The notes under the pieces: model-generated
Database searches by the model: none
What the model saw: the letters and a program-made list of their open reading frames with translations, nothing else
Told to the model about the DNA's origin: nothing
Assembly: GCF_002286975.1 (NCBI RefSeq)
Contig: NZ_NSKB01000001.1
Span: forward strand, 436,733-500,732
DNA: 64,000 nt
Direction of reading: 5' to 3'
Source: Halomonas salipaludis
GTDB lineage: Bacteria > Pseudomonadota > Gammaproteobacteria > Pseudomonadales > Halomonadaceae
Part shown: positions 19,575 to 28,917 of the stretch, piece by piece
How positions within the stretch are numbered: the stretch's first letter is position 1
How the letters are laid out: each line of letters begins with the position of its first letter
Made by a program: the position numbers and the translations under genes

Positions 19575-22500
19575 ATGAAGCGGATTTTTGACGACGCATC
19601 GGCCGGTGGCGGCGCGCAGGCGATGATGACCCGGCTCAAGCTGGTGTCGGAGCTGGGTAGGGTGCGCAAGGAGCTGATCACTCTCCCGCAGGGCATCGGC
19701 GCCATGGCTGACCGGCTGCGCCTGGTGAAGCGGGCCAACGAGGTTCGCGCCGAGCTGAAGGCGGCCACCCTGGCCGCCGACCCGGCAAAGGCGATGCAGG
19801 CCGAGCGCGAGCCGCCGGAGCCGGTAGGCGAGCCGCGCCGCCAGACCGCCGGCCTGTACAGCCACGACGAGAAGCGCACCCGGGGGCAGCGTCAGAAGGC
19901 CAACGATGCCGCTGTCGAGCTGCTCGCCAGGGTGCAGTCCGGCGAGTTGCCCCGGGACGAGATCACCGACGAGCATCGCGCCGTGCTGGCCGGCTACTCC
20001 GGCAACGGCGGGGCGCTGGTCGGCGCCGATGGCAAGAAGGGGTCGGCCTACGAGTACTACACCCCGCCACCAGTGGCAGAGGGCATCTGGCGCGCCCTGG
20101 CGGAGATGGGTTTTGCCGGTGGCAAGATTCTCGACCCGGCCGGCGGTACCGGCATCTTCGGCGCCTCGGCGCCACGCAATGCTGCCGTGGACGCCGTGGA
20201 GATCGACGAGACGTCCGGTGCCGTCAATGAGCTGGTCAATGGCGGTCCCGGCTATCACGTGTCGGTGGCGCCCTTCGAGCAGGTGGCGGCCGCCACGCCC
20301 GACGAGGCCTATGACGCGGTGGTCACCAACGTGCCGTTCGGTACCGTCGCCGACCGGGGCGGCAACCAGAACCTGGACCCCAAGTACCAGAAGGAGACGC
20401 TGGAGGCCTACTTCATCCTGCGCTCACTCGACAAGCTGAAGTCCGGCGGGCTGGCCGCTTTCGTCGTGCCGCCGCGCTGCGTCTCCGGGCGCGGTGGCGC
20501 CGAGGTCAAGCTACGCCAGCGGGCCAGCCTGAAGGCCGAATTCCTAGGCGCCTATCGGCTGCCCAACAGCGTGTTCGGCGCCGCCGACGCGGACACGATC
20601 ACCGACGTCATCTTCTTCCGCAAGTACGGCCGCGATGCCGCGGAGAAGATCGAGGAGCTGCACGAGCAGGCGCCCGAAACCCTGGCCGAGGCCAAGGTCA
20701 TGTGGAGCGAGTTCGTCGAGGGGCGCTACTTCAAGGGTGAGGGCAAGCGCTTCGTGCTCGGCGAGTTCGTGCCCAAGGATCCCGAGAAGTTCCGCGACGT
20801 CGACCGCGTGAAGAATCCGGCCAGCATTCCCGAGGTCGCCAGGCTGATCCGCCGGCTGCCTGGTAGTCGCGTGGACTGGGCGCTGCTGGAAGCGGCCGAG
20901 ACGCAGCCCATCGTCTACCGTGAGGGCGATACCCTCACTCAGGCCGGGCAGACCCTGCAGATGCAGGACGGCGAGTGGGTGCCGCTGGCGTCCGCTGACA
21001 GCGATATGCGAGGCGTCGAGCTGCTGGGGCGGTTCAAGGACGCCTACACCGCCTTCGATGCCGGCATGGGCTACGTCGATGCCGTCACGCTGCGCCAGTA
21101 CATGCGCGATACCTCGCAGTCGCTGGACATGCCCGCCTGGCTGGCGTCGGCGCTGGCCGCGCTGGACAAGCTGGCCGACGACGAGGCGCGGGCGCGTGCC
21201 TGGGCGCCCGGCCTGGTGGGACTGGCCGTGTCGCAGGTGCTGGACGAGAACGGCCGCGGCAGCGGTACCGACTTCCTGACCGGCTACGCCAAGCTGTCGG
21301 CCGCCATGCGCGAACAGGCGGCCGCCGCCCGGCGCGTCAAGGGCGTGGACGGCGAGCTGCGCCGCGGGCTCGGCGAGCTGGTCACCCACTACCAGCGCAA
21401 GGCCGGATTCAGCGCGCTGTGGCGTGGCGACGTTCAGCAGGCGCCGACCATGCAGGTCAGCGCCGCCCACGGCTTCGAGGGCCTTCTGTACGAGAACCAA
21501 TCGAGCTGGACCACCCTGGAGCAGGCGCGCAGCGTGCTGGGCGACGACTTCAGCCCGTTCGACAGCGACGACTGGTGCGTGTCCGCCGACGGCAGCCAGG
21601 TGTGCCGGGCCGACGACTACTTCGTGGGCAGCTACGCCGACTTCGTCAAGCGGATCGACGCCGAGATGGCGGCCGCGCCTGGCGAGCAGCTGCGCGCCAA
21701 GCTCATGCGACAGAAGGCGGTGGCCGCCGAGCGCATCGACCGCGTCGACGTGTCGCGCATCAGCTTCAACCTGTTCAGCCCCTACGTCACCCTGGAAGAG
21801 AAGGCCGAGTTCCTGCGCCGCTTCGTCCACCCCAGCGCCGTGGTGGCCATCGATGAGGCCAGCGGCGAGCCGCGCATCGAGTTCGATATTCCCGGCAGCA
21901 AGCTGACCGACCGAGAGAAGCTGATTCGGCGAATCGGCGCCTACCTGCGCAACGGCACCATCACCCTGGGCGGTACCAAGCTGGACATGGGCGATGCGGC
22001 AGGCATCCGCGAGCTGCGCGCCATGGTCAACAAGGCCAACGAGCAGTTCAACGGCTGGGCGCGAGGGAATGCGGTCGTCGTGTCGCGCCTGGAGGGGCAG
22101 GCCAACGACCCGGCCAGGCTGCGTTTCCGTCAGCCCGAGGACGAGAGCCCGCTGGCCATTCCGGGCATGAATCCCGAGCTCGAGCTGCACGGCTATCAGA
22201 ACGCCTACGTGCGCTCCCGGGCCCGCGATTTCTCCGGCATCAACGGCTTCGACGTCGGGCTCGGCAAGACCTTCACCGCCCTGGCGGTCGCCCAGTACGT
22301 GCAGGCCATCGGCGCCAAGCAGAAGACCCTGTTCGTGGTGCCCAACTCGGTGCTCTCCAACTGGCACAAGGAGGCCGTCAAGGCCTACGCGAGCATCGAC
22401 GACTGCCTGTTCGTAGGCCTGCGCGACGGCGAGGTGTCGTCTGCCGCCTACGACGAAGATCTCAACCGGGTGCTGGAGAACCGCCACCGCAAGATCTTCA

Positions 22501-25500
22501 TGACCATGGAGGCCTTCGAGCGCATCCGCCTGCGTGATGACACGATCACCGGCTACGAGTCCTACATGCGGTCCGCCGACCAGTCCTTCGCCGAGAGCGA
22601 GGATCGCAAGGCCGACGAGCGCGCCAAGGGCAAGGCGGCCACCATCGTCGACGTGCTGGGCAAGAAAGAGGGCGCCGCCCCCTTCCTGGAAGACATGGGC
22701 GTTGACTCGCTGGTCGTCGACGAAGCCCACGTGTTCAAGAACTCGGCGACCACCGTGGACTTCAAGGGCGGCAAGTACCTGTCGCTGTCACCGGCATCCA
22801 AGCGCGGCCTCGACGCGCAGGCCAAGGCCTGGGCGATTCGTGGTGGCGACGGCGCCCGCGGCGATGGCGTCATGCTGCTGAGCGCGACGCCCATCACCAA
22901 CAGCCCGCTGGAAATCTACTCCATGATGGCCCTGGCCGTGGGTCATGACCGGGTCAACGACCTGTTCGTCGGCACCTCGGGCGCCGACGGCTTCATGAAC
23001 GCCGTGTGCCAGATCGAGAACGAGGATGATGAATCGATCGACGGCGAGAGCCGCGCCATCAACGTCTTCAAGGGTCTCAACAACGTCGACATGCTGCGCG
23101 GCGCGCTGCGCCAGGTGGCCACGATCAAGAGCGCCGATGACGTCGGCAGCCAGATCAAGGTGCCGGACGCGCCGGAGCGCGCCACGCCCATCCAGTTGCC
23201 GGAGTCGACCGTCGTGCAGCTGGAGGAGTACAAGCAGGCCTATCGCTATGCCGCCGACGCCATGTCGGAGCGTGGCGAGAACCGCGGCGACCCGGCCGCC
23301 TTCGAGCGCATCGCCGGCAAGTTCGGCGAGCCGATGGAGCTCGTCGGCCATCCGTTCAACCTGATCAACAAGATGACGATGCTCATCGCCGACCCCGATC
23401 TCGACGCCCGGGTGTCGCGCTACCTGATCAACGAGGGCGAGGAAGAGCAGGCGCGGGCACTGGTGGAGCAGTGGAACGCCAAGCCGCCGACCGAGCAGCG
23501 CACGCGCCCGGGGCCGAATGCCAGCGCCGACGAGGCGGTCAGCGTGAAGACCATCCGCGACGCCAACCGTGAGGTGGTCGGCCGCCAGTACAAGATTCCG
23601 GTCAAGGCCTGGATCGAGGGCGGCGCCATCGTGCTCGACACCGTGAGCGCTGACACGCAGGAGCGTTTCGAGACCATGGCCGGCAAGGCGGGCGTCGAGC
23701 TCGACGTCTCGGTACCGCCCAAGCTGGCGGCCCTGCTCGAGAACTTCCAGACCGAGGCGGCAACGCCCCGCGGCGTGGATGCCGACGGCAACCGCACGCC
23801 CCATGCCAAGCAGATCATCTTTTGCGACCTGCTGGGCATGCACAACAAGATCCGCCGGCTGCTTGTGCGCCGGGCCGGCGTGCCGGAGGCGGCCATCGCC
23901 GTCGTCACCGGGCAGCGCAACAACAGCCCGGAGGAGATCATGGCGGTGCAGGACGGCTTCAACGCCCCGGGCGAGGCCAACAAGTACCGCGTGATCATCG
24001 CCAACGAGAAGGCGGAGGTCGGCATCAACCTGCAGAAGGGCACGCAGGCCATCCATCACCTGACCATTGGCTGGACGCCGGACAGCCTGACCCAGCGCAA
24101 CGGCCGCGGCGTGCGCCAGGGCAACAAGACCGAGCAGGTCACGGTCTACCACTACGACGCCGACGGCACCTTCGACACCGCCAAGCGTTCCCTGGTCAAC
24201 AGCAAGGCCGACTGGATCGGCGCCATGATGAAGCCCGACGGCGGCGACAGCCTGGCCATCAGCGGCGGCATGAGTCGCGAGCAGATGGAGGCGCTGATCG
24301 ACGTCGTCGGCGACGCTGACGCGGTGACGCGCATTCAGGAGGCGATGGCCGCCAAGGAGGCCGAGCGCCGGGCGACCACCAATCGCGAGCGTCAGCGCAT
24401 CAACCTGGACACCATCGACAAGCAGAACCGCTTCCTCGAGGAGAATGCGTCGGCGGCCGACTGGGTGGCGCGCAAGGTGGGGCAGCTGATGTCCGCCATG
24501 GCTCAGACCGAGAAGGTGCGCAAGCGGCTGTCACGCGCCAAGTCGGAGTCGTCGCGGGCCAAGAACGAGAGCCTGCTGGCCGAAATGGAAGTCAGGGAGC
24601 GTGGCTTGCAGCGCCAGATCGAGGAGGCGGCGACCTTCCATCGGGCGAGCTACAACTATCAGACCCGCCAAGCCGAGCGGCTGGACGACGACCCGCTGAG
24701 CGTCCGCGAGGTGGTGACCACCTTCCTGGATCGCGCCAAGCGCGGCGAGAACCGCGCGTCCGACCTGGTGGCGGCGCTGCGCAGCGGGCGCCTGGGTTAC
24801 GGCGCGGTCGACATCGCCGTCAACGAGGAGGCGGAGCTGGTCAACGAGTGGGAGTCCGAGGTCGACATGGCGCGCCAGATGCGCCGCCAGGCGGTGGAGA
24901 GCTATCAACGCCAGGCCAAGGAGGCCGGCGGCCTGCCGGCCGGCGTCGCCGAGGCCTTCGCTGCCGACAAGGGCGTGATGGTGGCCGACCGGCCGGTGAT
25001 TGCCGAGTGCTTCATCACCGTCGATGACGACCTGTTCGCGGTCAGCCCCGAGTCCCTGGCGCAGTTTCGCCCCAGTGCGGTCGGCTACGTCGACGGCCGA
25101 GAGCAGCGGGCTACGCTGGCCGCCCTGGTGCCGCTGGGCGACGTTGCCTACCCTGGCAGCCGTGAGCACGATGCCTGCCTGGTGCGCGCGGCCGCGATGG
25201 AGGATGCCGCCGAGCGCGATGGCCAGACGCTGCGCCTCTACACCGATGCCTGCCCCGAGGTGGCCACGCGCCGCGAGACCACGGTCATGGCGCGCTATTC
25301 GGCCCGCGACTACTCGCTGCCGGCGCCGCACTTCCCGATTCCGCTGGATCCGGAGCGCGTCACCCCGGACTCCCCGGCGCTGGCTCGCATCGTCGACGAG
25401 CAGCGTCAGCTGATCGAGCGCTGGGAAGGCATGAGCTTCGTGGTGGCCGGCGATGTCGAGGTCGCGCGCGGCCAGCCCGGCCTGGTAGAAGCCCTGCGCG

Positions 25501-26009
25501 ACTATGCCATCGCCCACGGACTGAAAGTCACGCTGGCCGACTTCGGCCCCGGGCAGATGTTCCGCCTCAAGCAGGTGGTGCGCGAGCACTTCGACGACGC
25601 GGCGTTCGAGGCGGCCCTGGTCGGCGAAACCGGTGAGGAGATCGGGCGCAGCGTCGAGCGCTATGTGACGAGTGCGGTGCCGTGGTTCGACTTCGAGGGC
25701 GAGGCACAGTCATACTTGCCGCCACACCTGCAGCACCGGGCAACGATGGCGGTCGCCGACAGGGCGCCGGCCGAGGAGCCGGGCGAGCCGGTGCCGGCCG
25801 TCAGCGACGACGGCGACCCTGACGAGATGGTGCTGGTCGAGGGCGAGACCCGCGCGTGGAAGGACCGCATCAAGGAGTACGGTACCCGTCACGGCAGCTA
25901 TCGGCGCTGGATGCGCAAGGAGACGGCATGGCGCGTTCGCCGCCGGGCCTGGAACGCACTGCTCGCCGACTTCCCGCGGGCGGCGGAAGAACTCAACCTG
26001 AGGGCCTGA
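19575..26009 (+). CDS. DarB-like DNA methyltransferase-SNF2 helicase, 2144 aa
   Basis: AAGGAG lies 13 nt before the ATG. A SAM-methyltransferase domain spans ~140-360: motif I DPAGGTG near residue 187 and NVPF near 251 as the N6-adenine catalytic motif (NPPY-type). An SNF2-type helicase follows: GLGKTFTALA near 896, VVDEAHVFKN near 1046, LLSATPITNSPLEIYSM near 1100, and the helicase C-lobe GINLQKGTQAIHH ... QRNGRGVRQGN near 1483-1515. The C-terminal ~600 residues are helical and of unknown role. Domain order and size match P1 DarB, which is packaged and protects incoming DNA from type I restriction. Confidence 0.82.
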   Translation: MKRIFDDASAGGGAQAMMTRLKLVSELGRVRKELITLPQGIGAMADRLRLVKRANEVRAELKAATLAADPAKAMQAEREPPEPVGEPRRQTAGLYSHDEKRTRGQRQKANDAAVELLARVQSGELPRDEITDEHRAVLAGYSGNGGALVGADGKKGSAYEYYTPPPVAEGIWRALAEMGFAGGKILDPAGGTGIFGASAPRNAAVDAVEIDETSGAVNELVNGGPGYHVSVAPFEQVAAATPDEAYDAVVTNVPFGTVADRGGNQNLDPKYQKETLEAYFILRSLDKLKSGGLAAFVVPPRCVSGRGGAEVKLRQRASLKAEFLGAYRLPNSVFGAADADTITDVIFFRKYGRDAAEKIEELHEQAPETLAEAKVMWSEFVEGRYFKGEGKRFVLGEFVPKDPEKFRDVDRVKNPASIPEVARLIRRLPGSRVDWALLEAAETQPIVYREGDTLTQAGQTLQMQDGEWVPLASADSDMRGVELLGRFKDAYTAFDAGMGYVDAVTLRQYMRDTSQSLDMPAWLASALAALDKLADDEARARAWAPGLVGLAVSQVLDENGRGSGTDFLTGYAKLSAAMREQAAAARRVKGVDGELRRGLGELVTHYQRKAGFSALWRGDVQQAPTMQVSAAHGFEGLLYENQSSWTTLEQARSVLGDDFSPFDSDDWCVSADGSQVCRADDYFVGSYADFVKRIDAEMAAAPGEQLRAKLMRQKAVAAERIDRVDVSRISFNLFSPYVTLEEKAEFLRRFVHPSAVVAIDEASGEPRIEFDIPGSKLTDREKLIRRIGAYLRNGTITLGGTKLDMGDAAGIRELRAMVNKANEQFNGWARGNAVVVSRLEGQANDPARLRFRQPEDESPLAIPGMNPELELHGYQNAYVRSRARDFSGINGFDVGLGKTFTALAVAQYVQAIGAKQKTLFVVPNSVLSNWHKEAVKAYASIDDCLFVGLRDGEVSSAAYDEDLNRVLENRHRKIFMTMEAFERIRLRDDTITGYESYMRSADQSFAESEDRKADERAKGKAATIVDVLGKKEGAAPFLEDMGVDSLVVDEAHVFKNSATTVDFKGGKYLSLSPASKRGLDAQAKAWAIRGGDGARGDGVMLLSATPITNSPLEIYSMMALAVGHDRVNDLFVGTSGADGFMNAVCQIENEDDESIDGESRAINVFKGLNNVDMLRGALRQVATIKSADDVGSQIKVPDAPERATPIQLPESTVVQLEEYKQAYRYAADAMSERGENRGDPAAFERIAGKFGEPMELVGHPFNLINKMTMLIADPDLDARVSRYLINEGEEEQARALVEQWNAKPPTEQRTRPGPNASADEAVSVKTIRDANREVVGRQYKIPVKAWIEGGAIVLDTVSADTQERFETMAGKAGVELDVSVPPKLAALLENFQTEAATPRGVDADGNRTPHAKQIIFCDLLGMHNKIRRLLVRRAGVPEAAIAVVTGQRNNSPEEIMAVQDGFNAPGEANKYRVIIANEKAEVGINLQKGTQAIHHLTIGWTPDSLTQRNGRGVRQGNKTEQVTVYHYDADGTFDTAKRSLVNSKADWIGAMMKPDGGDSLAISGGMSREQMEALIDVVGDADAVTRIQEAMAAKEAERRATTNRERQRINLDTIDKQNRFLEENASAADWVARKVGQLMSAMAQTEKVRKRLSRAKSESSRAKNESLLAEMEVRERGLQRQIEEAATFHRASYNYQTRQAERLDDDPLSVREVVTTFLDRAKRGENRASDLVAALRSGRLGYGAVDIAVNEEAELVNEWESEVDMARQMRRQAVESYQRQAKEAGGLPAGVAEAFAADKGVMVADRPVIAECFITVDDDLFAVSPESLAQFRPSAVGYVDGREQRATLAALVPLGDVAYPGSREHDACLVRAAAMEDAAERDGQTLRLYTDACPEVATRRETTVMARYSARDYSLPAPHFPIPLDPERVTPDSPALARIVDEQRQLIERWEGMSFVVAGDVEVARGQPGLVEALRDYAIAHGLKVTLADFGPGQMFRLKQVVREHFDDAAFEAALVGETGEEIGRSVERYVTSAVPWFDFEGEAQSYLPPHLQHRATMAVADRAPAEEPGEPVPAVSDDGDPDEMVLVEGETRAWKDRIKEYGTRHGSYRRWMRKETAWRVRRRAWNALLADFPRAAEELNLRA

Positions 26010-26010
26010 C

Positions 26011-26430
26011 ATGGCATTCACTGAACACCTGTTCGACAAGGACGACATCAAGGCGCTGGCCCGGCAACGGGCCGCCGCCCTCAAGGAGAATCGCGGCTTC
26101 TCCGACTTCCCCGGGTTCGCGCTCGGCGTGATCGAGCGCCGCCTGGCCAAGGACCCGCTTCGGTACCGGGACTACGGGCCGTACTGGTGGGCGGTCAAGG
26201 CGCTGATGATCGACAGCGGACGGGAGCTGGGCGAACGCGACGACCCGATGGTGCGCGCCGCCTACCAGGGCGACAGTCGCGAGGAGACCATCGTCATGGC
26301 CGACGAATTCCGCACCCTGTACCTGGCCACACAGGCCGTGGGTACCAACCAGTTCCTGCTCGACGGCGAGTCCGGCGACCTCTACACCCTCGAAGACGAG
26401 GACATGGAATCCCGCCTGCCCGGCACCTAA
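26011..26430 (+). CDS. Hypothetical protein downstream of darB-like gene, 139 aa
   Basis: It begins 2 nt after the DarB-like stop, so it is co-translated. MAFTEHLFDKDDIKALARQR starts a helical, charged protein; the middle has RDYGPYWWAVKALMIDSG. No family recognised. Similar small genes accompany large polyvalent proteins in some phages, so a packaging partner is conceivable, but nothing in the sequence shows it. Confidence 0.6.
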   Translation: MAFTEHLFDKDDIKALARQRAAALKENRGFSDFPGFALGVIERRLAKDPLRYRDYGPYWWAVKALMIDSGRELGERDDPMVRAAYQGDSREETIVMADEFRTLYLATQAVGTNQFLLDGESGDLYTLEDEDMESRLPGT

Positions 26431-26433
26431 GCC

Positions 26434-26474
26434 GGAAAACCCCGCGCTGACCCACCCCCGGCATGGCCCACCAT
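26434..26474 (+). promoter_or_regulatory. Proposed phage late promoter, copy D (portal unit)
   Basis: GGAAAA at 26434-26439, then 29 nt, then CACCAT (26469-26474), the weakest of the five -10 matches. The predicted start, seven bases after the hexamer, is 26481, exactly the A of the ATG that begins MPKSSPRHRR. No ribosome site precedes that ATG. Confidence 0.4.
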
Positions 26475-26480
26475 CGGGCC

Positions 26481-28019
26481 ATGCCTAAATCATCTCCAAG
26501 GCATCGGCGAGGCCTGCTCTCACGACTCGGCATTGGTGCCAAGAAGTGGGAGAACGACCACCTCCCCGAGAGCCACGAAATCACGCCAGCCGACACCATG
26601 CTCTACGGTGCCGGCACGACGACGGTCGCGAGCCTCATGGCCTCGGGGACGCGTCAGGCTCGCACTCGCCAGGCCATCTACAACAAGTGGTCGCAGATGG
26701 AGTCCGACCCCATCGTGTCGTCGGCGGTCAAGCTGCTGGTGACGTCGGCCCTGGGCGGCCACGAGACCACGGGCGATATCGTCTTCATCGAGAAGCGGCC
26801 GGTAGCCGACGAGAACGACCAACTGGGCAAGCTGGTCGAGGACATCCGCGAAGACCTGTCAGGCATCCTGAACCGCGCCGCCTACCCCATGGCATACCTC
26901 GGGGGCGTGTTCGGCGACTCCTACGCCCGCATCTACACCGATCAGCGCGGCGTCGTCGACCTGTACGTCGACGAGCTCGTCAGGCCGCCGCTGGTGCAGC
27001 CGTTCGACCGCGGCAGCCGCACGGTGGGCTTCGCCATCTATACCGGCGAGCGCAACTTCCAGCGCCTGGACACCACGCAGATGGCGCGCCTCAAGATGCC
27101 GCGCAGCCAGTGGGTGCCGCAGCATGGCGTATTCGAGAAGTCGCTGAAGATCGCGCTCAGCACCGATGACGTCAACGAGCTGCCGCTAATGCCGGCCATG
27201 GCGGGCGGCTCGCTCATTTATCCGGCGGAAGACGCCTACGACAACCTGGTATCCAGCCTGCTGGGCCTGGTCGGCCAGCGCTGGATGGATTCGATCGACG
27301 AGCAAATGCTCACCGTGAACCTCAACGACATGTCGAAGGACATGCAGGAGAAGTTCATGGGCTCGATCACCGACATGCTCAAGCGCTCCAAGGAGATCGC
27401 CGAGGAAGCGGTCAAGGGTGGTCGGCCGATCATGGAGCGCATTCGGCACGTGATCCCCACCTTCGGCGACAAGCAGCTGACCCGAGTCGAGGGGGGCGGC
27501 CAGTCCGGCCGCGCCGATCAGGTGAGCATCGAAGACGTCATGCTGCACGCCCGCCTGCTGTCCGGCGCCATCGGCGTCGACCTGTCGATGATCGGCTTCG
27601 CCGACCAGCTGTCGGGCGGCCTGGGGGAGGGCGGGTTCTTCCGCACCTCGGCGCAGGCGGCCGAGAGCGCGCGCGTGATTCGCGTCGCCCTGGCCGACGC
27701 CTTCAACCATGTCATCGACATGCACACCCTGAAGCGCTACGGCGTGGTGTTCCCGCCCAGCGAGCGGCCGTGGCGCATCAACTTCTATGGCTCGATATCC
27801 GCGCTCGAGGCCGAGCGTCAGCGCACGCTCAACGACGGCATGGGCGTCGGCATCGGCCTGGCACAGGCCATTGCCGCCATGCGTGACATGGGGGCCAACA
27901 AGAAGATTCTCGAGGCCTTCCTGACCGACACCATGCAGCTGGACGAGGAGCAGGCCAAGCTCTACGCCCAGCTCGCCGAGATGGGCAAGGATGACGGCAA
28001 CGGCCAGGGGTGGCCATGA
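26481..28019 (+). CDS. Putative portal protein, 512 aa
   Basis: Start placed at ATG 26481 because it coincides with the predicted transcript start; an in-frame ATG at 26463 would lie upstream of it. The sequence has portal features: an N-terminal clip-like helical region, ESDPIVSSAVKLLVTSALGG (conserved style in portals), long central helices around 270-330, and IGVDLSMIGFADQLSGGLGEG near the C-terminal third. The length is normal for myovirus portals. It is unusual that the portal lies 23 kb after the capsid gene. Assignment is by family resemblance. Confidence 0.65.
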   Translation: MPKSSPRHRRGLLSRLGIGAKKWENDHLPESHEITPADTMLYGAGTTTVASLMASGTRQARTRQAIYNKWSQMESDPIVSSAVKLLVTSALGGHETTGDIVFIEKRPVADENDQLGKLVEDIREDLSGILNRAAYPMAYLGGVFGDSYARIYTDQRGVVDLYVDELVRPPLVQPFDRGSRTVGFAIYTGERNFQRLDTTQMARLKMPRSQWVPQHGVFEKSLKIALSTDDVNELPLMPAMAGGSLIYPAEDAYDNLVSSLLGLVGQRWMDSIDEQMLTVNLNDMSKDMQEKFMGSITDMLKRSKEIAEEAVKGGRPIMERIRHVIPTFGDKQLTRVEGGGQSGRADQVSIEDVMLHARLLSGAIGVDLSMIGFADQLSGGLGEGGFFRTSAQAAESARVIRVALADAFNHVIDMHTLKRYGVVFPPSERPWRINFYGSISALEAERQRTLNDGMGVGIGLAQAIAAMRDMGANKKILEAFLTDTMQLDEEQAKLYAQLAEMGKDDGNGQGWP

Positions 28020-28915
28020 GCCTGTTCGACAAGCTTTCCGGCGCCGGGGCCAGCGGCAACGTCATCGGCAGTGCCGACGGCGCGATTCGCTCCGGGGCCA
28101 GCCAAATCGGCAGTCGAGTCGGCAACCTGGCGGGGGGCGGCCGGCTTGCCGGCGCCGTCTCGCAGGCCGGCGCCTCCATCGGCGCGCAGGCTGCCAGCCG
28201 GGCCATGCACAGCCATATCCCGCCTGGCATGCGCAACACCATCAATGCCGGCGCGCAGGCCGCCAGTCAGATCGCTGGCGGCGACATCGAGGGCGGAATC
28301 CTGACGGCGCTGGAAGCCGGGCTGGCCGGCGACAGGCTGGGCAACCTGCTTGGCGGCCAGGCCAGCCAGGGGCGCTACTGGAGCGCGGCCAACATGCTGT
28401 ATGGCGGCATCACGCCGTCGGAGGCCAAGCGCATCTATCAGGAAGCCGTCGACGCCCCGCGCGCCAAGAAGAACCTGTACCTGCTCAAGGTGCAGAGCGC
28501 GCTGGCCGGCGACTTCTCGCATGAGTTCAACCTGTTCTGCACCGATATCGACCGCGGCCCGAGCGAGGTCTCCGGCGGCAAGGCGCGCGCCGGCAGCGCC
28601 CAGCTCGACACCCTGACGCAGGCCGAGCCCGTGGTCTTGCGCATGACCACCATGGACGACCGCTCCGGCACGCTGAAGCGCTGGTTTGAAGCTCACGTCG
28701 AGGCGACCGCCCATGCCGACGGCTCGTTCGGCGTGCCGGCCGAGTACGCCATCGTGATCAGCATCCAGCATGCCTTCGTGGGTGATATCGGCGCCTTCAC
28801 CGGGCGCCTGCTGTGCCGCGCCATGAGCTACGAGGTCGGGCTGTCGCGGCGTGAGGATGCCATGGAGGAGTTGCAGATGACGTTCACCCAGCTCGACACC
28901 TTCATGAGTCCGTAG
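28016..28915 (+). CDS. Putative tail protein, 299 aa
   Basis: The ATG overlaps the portal stop (ATGA). The first ~90 residues are Gly/Ala/Ser-rich and amphipathic. The rest (FSHEFNLFCTDIDRGPSEVSGG ... LKRWFEAHVEATA ... EYAIVISIQHAF) has the alternating beta pattern of tail-tube-fold proteins. The gene lies immediately before the tape measure gene, so a tube initiator, terminator or baseplate connector is likely. No specific family is claimed. Confidence 0.5.
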   Translation: MSLFDKLSGAGASGNVIGSADGAIRSGASQIGSRVGNLAGGGRLAGAVSQAGASIGAQAASRAMHSHIPPGMRNTINAGAQAASQIAGGDIEGGILTALEAGLAGDRLGNLLGGQASQGRYWSAANMLYGGITPSEAKRIYQEAVDAPRAKKNLYLLKVQSALAGDFSHEFNLFCTDIDRGPSEVSGGKARAGSAQLDTLTQAEPVVLRMTTMDDRSGTLKRWFEAHVEATAHADGSFGVPAEYAIVISIQHAFVGDIGAFTGRLLCRAMSYEVGLSRREDAMEELQMTFTQLDTFMSP

Positions 28916-28917
28916 CC

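Noticed and set aside
20544-22730. Long minus-strand frame opposite the DarB-like gene, and similar ones at 3034-4902 and 5918-7804
   Set aside because: High-GC codon bias produces long antisense frames. These show His/Gly/Val/Leu-rich shadow composition, no motifs and no ribosome sites, while the + strand frames have clear domains.
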